This document shows, piece after piece, positions 1 through 12,100 of a stretch of DNA of 64,000 nucleotides; the first letter of the stretch is position 1, and every line of letters begins with the position of its first letter. Position numbers and translations under genes: made by a program. The notes beneath the pieces were generated by a model. That model ran no database searches. It was not told the DNA's origin and saw only the letters and a list, made by a program, of their open reading frames with translations. The DNA lies in assembly GCA_016801845.1 (NCBI GenBank), contig CM028931.1, positions 8,940,587 to 9,004,586 on the forward strand. Direction: 5' to 3'. The DNA is from Polydactylus sextarius (taxonomy: Eukaryota > Chordata > Actinopteri > Polynemidae).

Positions 1-1310
1 GAAACCTGCGGTTACTGTTTTTCCAGCATGACGCACTTGAGTAAAATCAGTAAAAAGGGCAAAATAAAAGTCTTGCAAGTGCGTTTAAAATAAAAAACAA
101 CCTCCTCTGTTAAAGTTTGTAGATTTATCAACAGAATTTACTAACCGTTGGTGGCTTCGTCCACAAATAGCGCGTCATATTTTCAGGCAGGACGACAAAA
201 AGATGATAAAATAAGAGAATAATTGAATATTTCTGTCTGTTATCAGATTTCCAGACGTCCGTGTGGGTGAAAAACCTCAGCGAACCCTCGTAACTCATGC
301 AAAGCGTCTCGGCCGTTCCTCCACACAGGTTTGGTTTTGATTTGCATGGATGCAGAAAAGACGATTTTAATGTTATAATCCAGGTCGCTCTGACGTCAGA
401 CGCTTTTACATATTTGTTGTTGTTTTTACGTCATGACAGAATGAAGAAGAAGAAGAAGTTAAACTGAAACTCTTCCTCTCTATCACCAAGTCTGAACAGG
501 TAAAAAACTGGACTTCTACCAAACTTACTGCAAAATAGCAACATAAAAATATATTTTTATTCCCAGGTCAAAGCAGAAACCTCTTCCTTCCAAACTAATT
601 AATTCCCATTCCTCATTACAGCTTCTACTAATATAAATTTCCAATAAAAACATAATGGACAGACTCCAGGTTGAAGCTGGAATAATGTAACCACAGTGGA
701 CAAATTGTTTTTTGCAGCAGAAGTGATAACCTGACTGTGACGGGGTCAAAATGTTAATATTACAATAACCCGTTTAGCGGTTCGCTTCTGTTTGTGCAGC
801 AGATATTTAATAGTTGTCGGAAGCAGAAATAAATCAGCGCGATGGCGGTAGTGAAGGGTGTGATGAAGGAGAAGCGGCTGCCGTTGTTTCATCGCAGTCG
901 AACATCTGTCCCCCGCACTTCAGATTTCATGGATACCCAGATTTGTCAAGTGGCCCACGTTGCCACTTCAGAGCCCGGTGTGTTTACTCGGTCTTTACCT
1001 GAGTGGAAAATCTCAAGTGCTTCTGTCAAAATACCCACAAAGAAACCCCGTCAATGTAAATTAGCCTCATAAAGTGTTGTTTGATATGTGGGCGGCGGCA
1101 GACCAAAGGGTTTTTGTGGGTAAAAAGTTTGTCGGCGAATCTGGAAGCAGACGATCGAAACGAGCGCTGAGTCGTTTAACGACGTCTAATGAGGCTTTAA
1201 GTCTGACACAGGTTTCTACACCTGATTTAGAAAATCTGCCGCAGCTTTTAGATGTTTCGTAGACGCACTTGAACTTTTAAATCGCTAAGTTTGACTTCTT
1301 CACACACACC
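1..1310. other. intergenic, no gene recognised
   Basis: AT-rich DNA with short open frames only (for example 842-1072 and 1074-1262). None has a recognisable domain, splice context or codon signature. Confidence 0.6.
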
Positions 1311-1315
1311 AGGCT

Positions 1316-2015
1316 GTTTCCCCCTCGTTTCCTGTGTTTATTAGCCTATTTTATCTTAGCCTAGCTTAGCTTATCTTAGCTTAGCTGTGTCCCCCTGATT
1401 TCAGTGTTAATTAGCCTATTTTGGCTTAGCCTAGCTTAGCTTAGCTGTTTCACCTCGTTTCCAGTGTTTATTAGCCTTTGTTAGCTTAGCTTAGGTGTTT
1501 CCCCTCGTTTCTAGAGTTGATTAGCTTATGTTAGCTTAATTTAGCTGTTTCACCTCGTTTCCAGTGTTTATTAGCCTATGTTAGTTGATTAGCTTAAGCT
1601 TAACTTAGCTGTTTCACCGTTTCCAGTGTTTATTTTCTAGAGATTATTAGCTTATGTTTAGTTTCTAATTTTAGCTGTTTTCTTAACTTAGCTATTTCAC
1701 CTTGTTTCCTGTGTTTATTAGCCTATGTTAGCTTAGCTTAACTGTTCCCCCTCGTTTTCAGTGTTTATTAGCCTATTTTAACTTAGCCTAGCTTAGCGTT
1801 GTTGTTAAAATAGGCTAATATAAACTAAAAAAAAGACTAATAGGCAAACAGGCAACTTTTTCTTTTTAGCTTAGTTGAGCTATGTGAGCTAGGCTAAGCT
1901 AAAATTGGCTAATAGGCAACTTTTCCCTCCTAGCCAGGCTAAGCTAAAATAGACTAATAAACACTGGATATGAGGGGAACAGCTAAGCTAAGCTAAGCTA
2001 GGCTAACCACCTGTT
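1316..2015. repeat. TTAGCTTAGC-type minisatellite with inverted tail
   Basis: About eight diverged units of 50-70 bp run from 1316 to 1805. Each follows the plan GTTTCNCCTCGTTTCCAGTG, then TTTATTAGCCTA, then TTAGCTTAGCT runs. From about 1805 to 2015 the same unit appears in reverse complement (GCTAAGCTAAAATAGACTAA, AACACTGG, AGCTAAGCTAAGC). Confidence 0.75.
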
Positions 2016-2611
2016 AGCTGTTTTAGTGTTATGCTTGTGTCCTGATTTGTTCTTTTACCCAGTTCTGATACGTCTTATCTGATGAATTTGTTTGTTATTG
2101 TTGCTCTTTTGCCTGATTTTTATGGCATTTAGAGATTTTACCACGTTTATTTTAAACATTTAAATCCACTTGATATGTTTGAGTCTTTATTTTTGCCTCT
2201 GTAGCACCTTTTTAGCAGTTTCTTGATATGTTCATATAAAACAGATTTATAAATTCATTGATTTGTTATACATATTTAGCTCCTTCATGATGCAGGGGCG
2301 TATCTAAAGGATGGCATGAGGTGGCACTGCTCCCTCTTTACTCCCTGAAATATAATTTGTGATTGTCCTGTCCCCAGTGCACAGAATATAATTAATTATT
2401 ATGTGATGTTTTTGTTTTTATTATTTAGCAGAATATATCCGATTATACCACCGAATGAGGACAGGGGGTGCTGCACAAGTTTGTTTCCACCTCATTGTAT
2501 TCAATACAACTCCTTTTGTTAAAGTTAATTGATTTGATCTTTTGCACCAGATGTTTGTCTAGGGAAAATAAATGTTATATTATCTTATATACAGTACAAT
2601 AATACAGCGAT

Positions 2612-3075
2612 TGTGTGGAGTAATTTGAACCCAGGGTCTGTTTCACCATGAATATAATACAACTAGTGATGAAGGGTGTTCCAGATCAGCAGATTCATCA
2701 TTTTCCTCTTTCTTCATGGACACGTCAACCCTCAGAGAAATGATGAATCTGCTGATCTGGAACACCTTTCTTCACCAGTTGTTATAAGTCTTGTATAACA
2801 GTGTTTTTAATAAACTCTCAGTTCACTTACTAAGTTATCAGTACTTCAGTTTATGTGTAGGGAACCTATTCATGCTACTGCTGAAGTGAAGTGATATTTT
2901 GAGCTTTATTAGTGGTTAAAAAATTACAATTTAGATATGTTTGGCTGGCTGCCCCATTTACTTTCACTGTTAACTATTTGGTTGTGAAAACAAAAGACGG
3001 TCAGACTTGATATTACTTCAACCAACGTAAAATATCTCTTGAGGGGAGTTTGACTTATATTTATGGTTAAATACC
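2612..3075. mobile_element. foldback/MITE-like element, diverged copy 1
   Basis: Begins with TAATTTGAACCCAGGGTCTG, the reverse complement of the right end of the element at 47103-47784. It shares that copy's internal sequence (TTAAT AAACTCT, GTTATCAGTACTTCAG, GGCTGGCTGCCCCATTTACT). It contains a hairpin with GATCAGCAGATTCATCATTT at about 2693 and its exact reverse complement at about 2739. Much of the left arm is missing, and no clear TTAA duplication remains. Non-autonomous, with no transposase. Confidence 0.7.
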
Positions 3076-3079
3076 AATA

Positions 3080-4160
3080 GGACATTCTTAAATATGTTGT
3101 TGTTAAATATGTATGTTTTTTAAGATCTTGTACTGTATTTAAAGCAGCAGGCGAAGAATTCGAGCCCTAAATTAATTTTCCACGTGTCAGTAAACAGACC
3201 AGGACTGAACGAGGAGCGTCCACATTCCTCAGCTCCGTCCGTGACAAATTCTTCACCGCGTATCGATTTTCTCACATGTTCACCGACACCAGCGGCAACG
3301 TTAAATCGACCCATCAGTCAGACGTGACCTCAGGTGACCCCTGCAGGTCGTACGAGGCGTTTCACAGCAGCAGGTCAAATCAGTTTGAGTCGAGCTAAGA
3401 CGTCTGACAGCTGCTGCTGCTGCTGCTGCTGCTGGTGGTGAGGAGGAAAACTAGATCTCGACAGTGACGAAAGGAAAAAAAGAAACAAAAAAAACGAAAC
3501 AAGAATCTGCTCCTTTACAAGAAAATGTCAAAGTTGATTTCACTCTGATCTCGAAGGGAATTTTTATTCTAACGATCGAAATGATGTGTGATAAGCTGCG
3601 GTCGCATTTTGAAAGGAAACATGTGAAAACACCAACAGGATGTTGCCAAAAATATCAAGATATTCAATTTTAAATATGGTTTTGACTTAATGTCACGACC
3701 TCTTTTTTTCTTTCTTTACATTAGTCATACTAGAGGAGAAGTGCCGACTAAAGAAACGATGTTAATCTGAAACCACAGAATTAAAAAAAAAAGTTGAAAC
3801 CACGGTTACCTGCCGGGGGAGTTTTGGGTGATGGGGAAGAAGCGAGTGTGAAGGAAAAACTCTGATAATGACTGCTGTTTTTTTTATCAGTGAATTAAGA
3901 TATTGATGATGAAATTTGATGAAATTTAACTCCAGTCAAGCCCATTAAAAACTCCATCACTGCTACTACTACTCTGGTCGTGTGATCCGGCTTTAATGAT
4001 CGCAAACGCCACCCGTGTGCAATGAATCATGGGATAAATTGATTACTGATAAAACAGAGCAATCACAGTCACATCCTCTTTGTTTGCTGCGAAATGTTCT
4101 TATCCGTTACCTCATCTTTGTGTGTGGACAGTCAGAGGAGACTAACCTCGACAAAAATAG
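3080..4160. other. intergenic, no gene; includes a (CTG)8 tract
   Basis: No coding or RNA gene seen. A CTG trinucleotide run occupies 3411-3434. The short open frames at 3120-3314 and 3464-3673 look random. Confidence 0.5.
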
Positions 4161-4164
4161 CCGC

Positions 4165-4965
4165 TAGTTAATTGATTGAGTTCAAAATATGACAATTTTA
4201 CTTGTTTTCTTCCATTTTATCCATTTTTTGCTATTTTTCTACGATCAAAACTCAATGTATTGAGGTTTTCCAGTTATTGATTGGATGTAAATACCAATTT
4301 AAGTGTGTTTGTTTGGGATTTTGAGGCAAAACATGAGCATTTTTCACTAATTTCTTCCATTTTATCCAAGAGTTGTTAAAGGATAAAGATAGAAATGGTT
4401 TTATTTATCTTTATTTTACATGTAGATTTGGCCAAAGTATGTTTTATAGGTTGAAATCCATCAGATTATTTGACTTTTTTATTCTTTTCAAACAGAAACC
4501 ACTCTAATGTGAATGGATATTCACTATTCATCTGTGATATAAACTCAATAAATTGAGGTTTTTAGTTGTTGGTTGGACAAAAATAGCGATTTTTGGAAAA
4601 TTATGAGTATTTTTACCATTGTTCTTCCATTTTATCAACTAGTTTGCTGCCCTTTTTAGTTTTTATACAGTTTTGACTAAAGTATGTTTTATAGGTTGGA
4701 ATCCAGATGTCTTCATCAGATTATTTTATTTTATTTTTATTATTTTTTGTTTAACTAAATAGCAATTTAAGTGTGTTAATTTGGGATTTTGGGGGGAAAT
4801 GTAAACATTTGTCACCATTTTTTTCCCCATTTTATCCATTAAACAGTCAAATAATTGTTAAAGGATGAAGACAAAAGTGGTTTAAACTCATTTTGTTAAG
4901 TTTGTGACTTGTTGGTTGGACATAAATATCAATTTAAGTGTGTTAACTTTGAATCCACTTAACAA
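4165..4965. repeat. degenerate tandem repeat, unit about 250-330 bp
   Basis: Phrases recur in order: TTGAGGTTTT plus a TTGGTTGGA-like block at about 4260, 4553 and 4912; AAAGTATGTTTTATAGGTTG at about 4434 and 4678; CAATTTAAGTGTGTT at 4295, 4765 and 4930; and a CCATTTTATCCA block four times. Units are AT-rich and strongly diverged. Confidence 0.55.
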
Positions 4966-5219
4966 TCAATCATTTCTAAGTAATTTGACTAATCTAATTA
5001 GTTATTATGAGTGTTTTTTTCAGCCACCTTCTTTGTTTTACATGTAGGTTTGTCTCGTATGTTGCAGTCCAGAGGCCTCCATCAGGGGGAGGTTGCATTC
5101 ATCGGTTTGATTTTTTTTTTTTTTTCGCCCCCAGAAATAAAAAGTGCATCAGCCCACATTCCTGCACAAACACAACGAGCTGTAGCCTCCGCACATGCTG
5201 CCATGTGTTGTTGTGTCGG

Positions 5220-5734
5220 CGGTGAACTTCCTCGTCCTGCAGAAGGAGAAGAAGAAGACGAAGAAGAAGAAGGGAGGATAGAGGCGTGACGTCGCTGCCC
5301 GCAGAGAGGCCCGTACGGCGGGAGGAGACAGGCGGGGAGGACGCGCCGTGCGGGGACGGACGCTGCTGCCGCTGCCGCAGAGCTCAACTCAGCTCACTGC
5401 TGAGAGACGACACCGGGAGCAGCAGCAGCAGCGGAAAGGACGCGGAACAACCGGCAACTTCACACCGACGACGCACACGCTGACTACAGCCATAATGCGG
5501 CACCGCCCGCCGGCCCCGGAGCTGATGTGACTGTGCACAAACCCCCAGAGCAGGGAGAGGAAGCGGCGGACGGCGGCAACACCTCTCCTCCCCACCGGGT
5601 TGCCTCGCCTCGTCTCGGGGAGAGAGCGCGGCAGGTCGGTCGGTCGGTCGGTCGGTCGGTCTGTCTGGTGGAGGCGGGTGGAGGAGGAGGAGGAGGAGGA
5701 GGAGAGGGAGGCGGAGGAGGAGGAGAGGGGGGAC
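5220..5734 (+). promoter_or_regulatory. rab11fip5: rab11fip5 CpG-rich promoter and 5' UTR
   Basis: GC and CpG content rise sharply compared with the AT-rich flank. The block contains GAAGAA and GGA purine runs, a CGGT tetranucleotide run near 5636-5660, and a GGA-rich tract up to the start codon. No TATA box is evident, as is usual for a CpG-island promoter. The transcription start cannot be fixed from sequence. Confidence 0.55.
5495..5530 (+). CDS. possible upstream ORF in the rab11fip5 5' leader (11 codons)
   Basis: ATG at 5495 opens a short frame, MRHRPPAPELM, ending at TGA 5528-5530. Its last sense codon is a second ATG directly followed by TGA, a start-stop element. It would act in cis on translation if the mRNA starts upstream of 5495, which is not proven. 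Confidence 0.3.
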   Translation: MRHRPPAPELM

Positions 5735-6111
5735 ATGTCCTCGCTAACCGTGGAGGAGGAACAGAAATGGGTACCGACACATGTCCAGGTGACGGTGCTG
5801 AGAGGAAGAGGCTTACGGGGCAAGGGCAAGCACGGAACCAGCGATGTGTACACCATCATCCAGCTGGGGAAGGAGAAATACTCCACCTGCGTGGTGGAGA
5901 AGACCACCGAGCCCGAGTGGAGGGAGGAGTGCTCCTTCGAGCTGCAGCCCGGTGTGTTGGAGGGCGGCGGGAGGAGCGACCACCCGGCCGGGAGCAGGGA
6001 GCTGATCCTGACCGTGATGCACCGGGCGCTGATCGGGCCGGACGTGTTCCTGGGTCAGGCTGTGATCCACCTGGAGAAGCTGTTTGCAGAGAGTAGATGC
6101 GTGAAAAATGA
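5735..6111 (+). CDS. rab11fip5: rab11fip5 coding exon 1 (C2 domain)
   Basis: Encodes residues 1-125 plus two bases of codon 126. Starts MSSLTVEEEQKWVPTHVQVT and carries most of the C2 fold, including TSDVYTIIQLGKEKYST. The donor is GA|GTAAGT and the exon ends in phase 2. It lies inside a GC-rich CpG-island-like block. Confidence 0.93.
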
Positions 6112-9100
6112 GTAAGTTTATCTGTCTGTGCATGTCATACCTGCATGTGTGTGTGTGTTTAACATGCAGATGAAGCTGCTATGTGTCTATTAAACTGATG
6201 CATGGAGCTTCATCTGTTTTCCCATGTTCAGTGAACACATCGGGCTGATTTTTTATTTTTTATTTTTTTTGTTCCTGTAGAGTTTGTTCTCAGACATAAA
6301 CACGGCTGTCAAATCTCTGGTGCTGCATCAGGGCCCTGCAGACACAGACACACCCTCCCCTCCTCCCACAGATACACCACCAAACTCCAAACTCTGACCG
6401 CCAGGCTGCACATCACATCACATCACATCACATCCTCAAAAAAAAAACAAAAAAACCCAGACCTTCTAGAAAACTCCCCCCTTTACACACACACACTTCC
6501 ACCTCCACGCATTTGTTTGTTTTGCTGTTGGATCTTTTAAAAAAAAGTGTTATTCGCCACAGGCTGAGGCTATGACGTGACGTAGAGAACAAGAAGAGGG
6601 GAGGATTAAATGCTTGTCCCAATTCCAGGGATTATCTAATACTTTCATGATCCGAAAGAGCTCTAAGGTATTTTTAGAATAACATGTTGTTGTTTTAAGA
6701 GAAAAGGCTCGGACGCTGGTGAAACAATCGACAAATCTTCTGCGGTTAAATAACTTTTTATTTCTGATCCATTTCCCAAGATTCCTCACGACGTCTGAAA
6801 GAAAAACAAGCCAGGACTTGTCCGGTTCGTTTGCAGATTTGATGACGATTTCACAGAAATGTTCACACTCGGTTACGTGGTAGTTGCAGCAATGCATCAC
6901 GGTTAATTTAAGCTGCTTCGCAACAAGCGAGGACGTGACGAATGACAAAACGTTTCCATCGCCCCCCTGGTGGCTGATCACAGGACAGGTCGTAAATTTC
7001 GTCCACGTCGTTGCTAGCGGATGCAACGAGGGACCAAAACAAAGCTTCAACTACTGATTAAGATAGTTTTATTTTACGTTGCGATTTGCTTATGGTTGAG
7101 TATGTTTTAGTCGTCTTGTGCAAGACGGCAGCGTCTGTGTTTGAGAATATTTCGACTCGTTAATACTTGTCTTAAATAGGATAAATAAAACCACTCGAGC
7201 TGAAGCCAAGAAAAACATGTTTGAGGAGGATTTAAAATGAAAGCCAAAGACATGAGGCCTCAGATGTTTATTATTTCGCATCTCTATCTGCTTCAGAGGC
7301 TGACAAATAAAGGATTTAGTCAGAAACTTTCATGCTTTTTGATTTATCGAGGTCACTACTAATCATCAGACTCGCTACACAACCTCGAACATCCTGGTTC
7401 ATTCTGACTTCCTGTTGACGGGACACAGATTGAAAAGTGTGGCTTTCTCATTAAGCACGAACATACCTACCATACCCTTTTAGTTTCTTTTGTAATAATC
7501 AACACCAACCCACCAACTATGAGCTGACTGACGATTTTCACTTTGACAAACCGGTGAATACGAGCTGAAAGAGGAACCAGTCTCCTCCTCTTTGTCCTCG
7601 TCTCTGTTGGATCTGGTCAGTTGAAGGTTAAAGTCGGCCTGCGATGATGATGATGATGATGATGACTTCAGCAGTTAGTTTGACATCTGTCGTTGCCGTG
7701 CTTAATGATTGAGCTTTGATGAAATTTAACTCCAGTCAGTATTTGGTAATCCAGTAAGTTTGATACTTTGAGTTTTGTTTATCTTTGCAACAAAATCACT
7801 CATATATTTGTTGGACATCAATGGGAAAAAAAAACCAACATTTAGCAAAAAGCAAAGCGGCAAAACACTTTGTTGCCGAAAAAAACGGAGCAAAGTCAAA
7901 CTTGTTAAGTGCTTTTGGTCTTAAAAAGTCGTCTTAAAACAAACACCGGGCTCTTTAAGTAAAACATTAAGTCAACAAAGTTATTCCCTGTGGCTCAAAA
8001 GAACGAGCAACTCAAGAGTAAGAGACAGAGACAATTCAAACACTTCAGATACGTCAATAATACGTCTTTGTATTGTTGAAAGTTTGTCATTGTTGGACTT
8101 GTTTAGTCTCAGAGGAAGCAGGTGAAGGTCTTTGGTTTGACTATGTCATAGTTATGGTTTAACTACACTACTTACAAAGTGAAGATGAACACGGTGAAGA
8201 CTTTTGTCTTGACTGTGGTGGATTTTAGACTCTTTTTGGGTCAAATATGTCAATGTTTTGGAGTTTAGTAAGTGAACTTTGCACCTCTAATTTGGACCAT
8301 ATAGGGTCTGTATCCTTCTGAAACTTTGACAAAATTGGGCCAAATATGGCCCCTAAAAATCTTGCTATCTGGGATATTTATGAGGTGATTAACTGTTTAG
8401 TCATTGTCTGGAATTGCATCAGTGTGACACTGTAGTAAACTTTGGGGAAATGTAGTTGTGTCTGATATTAAGGCTTATATGGGACAATAAATAAACCATT
8501 ATAACAGTGATTTAATCTATATCCTAGCTGTAGTAACATAAATATATAGTAAATACAATAAAATGTCACAGTAATGACCCAAGATGAGGCTATAAAGAGA
8601 GTCTTGTCCGCCTTAAAACGTGAAAATAAATAAATCCACGTCTAACGAGTCCAACGCAGAACGTCGACATCATGTGGTGAGAGACTCTGTGGTTTCAGAG
8701 GTCAAGAGCAGAAATGGATGACTGGCTTTTTCTTACTTCAGCAGCTGTGAAGCAGATGGAAACGACACGTGACCACACAGTTACTGAGATGTTGTGGTGC
8801 GGTGTGTCTTCGCGTCAAGACGAGGATCTGCGGCGAGTTTTATTTACGTGGTGATGAATAAAAAAAAAAAAAAAAAAAAAACTAGAAGCAGAGAGAGAGA
8901 TGCAGGGAGTGAAATCTGATAATAAAAAGAAATAAGTGCGATCAATAACCTTCGACGCAAACAAAGTCACTTATATTAGAAAACGTGCAATAAAACGCAG
9001 CGGCAGGGTTTTCCCTGTTACATTTATTATTGCAGAGGTTGAGGACTGAGGTTTATTTGAGCCAAGTTTCTGCCAAGACTCTTCCACTTTATCATTTCTA

Positions 9101-12100
9101 ATATTTATAAAGCCCTTAAGAGGAGGTGGATGTAACACTCTGGGTCGTATATTTCACCAAATGGAGACCTGGTCGGACGAAATGGCCCCCCATTTTTTTT
9201 TTTCTTCTTCTTTTTCTTCTAAAACTTATTTTATATTATTTTATTCTCTCCGGGACTCATCAGTTTCCGTACAGTGCACACTTCTGAATCAGCGTGTTCC
9301 CGTCACACTCAGGTGGAAATGAAAGATGAGGTTTAAATGTGGATGTGGTTTCGCGCTGCGTATTTGATCACGAGCAAACGCTGATGGTTTTAAACACTCA
9401 TTCATGATTTAAAATGATGTCATTTTACTTAACCTTTAGTCAAACGTTGGACCAGAACTAACGATTATTGATTAATCTGCTAATTGAGCACAAATATTAG
9501 CCTATTGTCATGTTTGACACAAAAAAAACGCAATTCCTTATGTTTTATCAGCTTGAAACGGCAAATATTTGTCTATTTTTATTAGAAAAAGCAATAGAAT
9601 AATTATTTGATCATCAGAAAGTTGAAAAAATTAAAATATAGTGCTTTTAGCTGTTTTTTTTGGTTAGCATGTCAGGCTAACTACTATCTTACTATAAGTG
9701 TAACAGAGTATTACTTCAAGGGTTTATACCACATAATTACCTAAAATGTTTTTGTCGGGTTACGTGTTTTGTGTGGAAAATAAAAAAAAACAAACCTCGT
9801 TCACGTTTGAGTATCTCATCGCCGTGGATACTATCAGAGTTTAAGCTAGCGTTAGCGGCGGCTCCGTGCTAGTTGGGTTTAGCAACTTTTCTGGCAAGCG
9901 TTACTTTTTCAGTAAAGATGAGCGGCTAATTAGCTTAGTTTTACATGATGCTACGATGCTAACGTGTCAGGAATGATGTCATTTAGCTGTGTCAGCTTAG
10001 CCTTCAGTTATTATAAGCCATGTTTAGCTAATAAGTCCATATTTTAGATGTTGTCCACCAAACCACAGAGCTAGCGTTAGCTTATAGCTGTTTTCAGCAC
10101 ATAAGCTGTAACACAGTTACTAGCTACAAGTGTAGCAGGCTAGTTAGCAAGACATGCTAACCGTTCCCTGCATTTGAAACATTGAAACAAATAGCTAAAG
10201 AGAGCAAATTGCTAACATTAGCTCTGCGACTTGTTGCTAGCTAGTTAGCTAGCTATCTTACTGACTTATCAGTTGATAAAATGGCTGTAAATTTGCTGCA
10301 GTTACTGTTGGAACGTTGATCTTGTGCGTCATAAGTTAATCGACAGGAAATTACTTACAGTTTTGCTAACTTTTTTTTTCTTTTAACCTTTAAGAATCTG
10401 CCGAACCAAAACATTCATTTACAGCTACTCGGTAGCGATACAGTTTGTTTAATTACAGTTTGTCAATATCAAACACCATATCAGTATAACGGTTTCTCTT
10501 TGTTTTGACATATGACATTATAAATACATTAGCAGGATATCCCCATGAGTGCTTTATTCAAATCACGTTTCAACATATCTAATCTTAATCAGCACTTGTG
10601 TGCGTGTGGTGTTAGAAACAGCTGGCATGGCAGTTCACTCGATTTGCATGCGAAACTACCAGAGTGGAGCAGATTCCTGAAAAGGTGGGCGTCAGGTGAT
10701 TCCCCCCACCACCACCACCATCATCAACACGGCAACAACAACGCTGTCAGATCAGAGTAGGTGGCGAGTAACCTCTTGTTATTAACAGCGTATTAATTTA
10801 TCCTGAAGACTGAACCCGTCGTACGTAATTTCCATCATTATCAAGAGGACAGTTTGATAATTAAGCTGCAGCTCGGCGGATTGTTCGCGCATTAAATCGG
10901 TCGTCAAAAGTGAAGTTCGCCCTCGTATCTCGTATCTGTCTGTAGAAAGCAAACGTGTGATGTAGTTTCAGGCCTGAGAGATGAACCTCCATCTGCTGAG
11001 TGATGCAGAAAGACAGTGAGTGTGTGTGTGAGTGTGTGTGTGTGATGTACATCCAGAAAAATCCTTCAGTAGCTGCAGCCCGGAGAGAATGGAGTTTAAT
11101 GGATGTTTTAGGTTACGTAACAGTGCGACCTGACAGATGCTCGATGAGATAACGTATGCGGGGCAGATTTATCAGGTTAACTCCGTTGTACATTATCTTG
11201 TTTATCCATTATTCATCATCATTATTATTATTTTCCGTCGAGTCACGTCGACGAGCAGACGCACGAAAACTTTTTAGACACTTTAATAATGTAGAGAGTT
11301 AGCTATGGAGCTAGCCAGCGTGCTAACTTAAACAAAGGAGTGTTTAAAGGTGCTATATGTATGTTTTTTTTTGCTATTTCTACATAGCCGCTGCTAGCGT
11401 TAGCAACTGGACGATAACCTGCAATTACAATTAGTTTCTTTTCGATTTAGCAACTGAGCAACTCCATAACAGTGATGTTTTAACAGGATATCTTATTTCC
11501 AGGGTTAGCATCTCAACTCGCCTTTAATGCCTCGGTTTAATTAGAACATTAACACTGACGTCAAAAACCTTTTTTTATCAGCTTAACGCGAATAATTAAA
11601 TGTTTAAAAACAGCTGATTAGATACGTAAATAGAATAAAAAAGCCACTCATAAGCCATGATCAGCTTATAAACTAACACCTACAATGTATTCATGAGGCT
11701 AATTGATATCAATGTGATAAAAATAAGGGTGTTTAAAGGATAAAAAATGTGTTTTGTTCGTCATCAGGCGATGAATCGATCGGCCGTTTTATGCATTTTG
11801 TTCTCACCATTTAAAGGGAGGTTTTACTTTTAAAAACATGTAGTTAACGTATTTAAATAAGAGCTTTAGTGCTGCTTTACTCACAGAGGAAACAACACAG
11901 AGAGGCCCCCTCGGCACATTCACAGTAACGCACGACCTGATTTTTGCCACTTTGCTGACGGAAGCGTTTGGACACGACGTTCACAGGAATCCGCTCTGTT
12001 CTGCCGCATCAAAAAGCGTCCGACGTGATACTGATGAATGTTTATTAAGATGTCGCCTGCTTCTCAGGAAGCTTCGGGAGCTTTTGCGGCGATTCTTCTT

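Noticed and set aside
5389..5907. 172-codon minus-strand open frame opposite the rab11fip5 promoter and exon 1
   Set aside because: Antisense shadow of a GC-rich, purine-repeat region. The translation is Ser/Pro low complexity.
10545..10760. 71-codon frame with a His run
   Set aside because: The His run comes from a CCACCACCA simple repeat. It lies inside rab11fip5 intron 1 with no other support.
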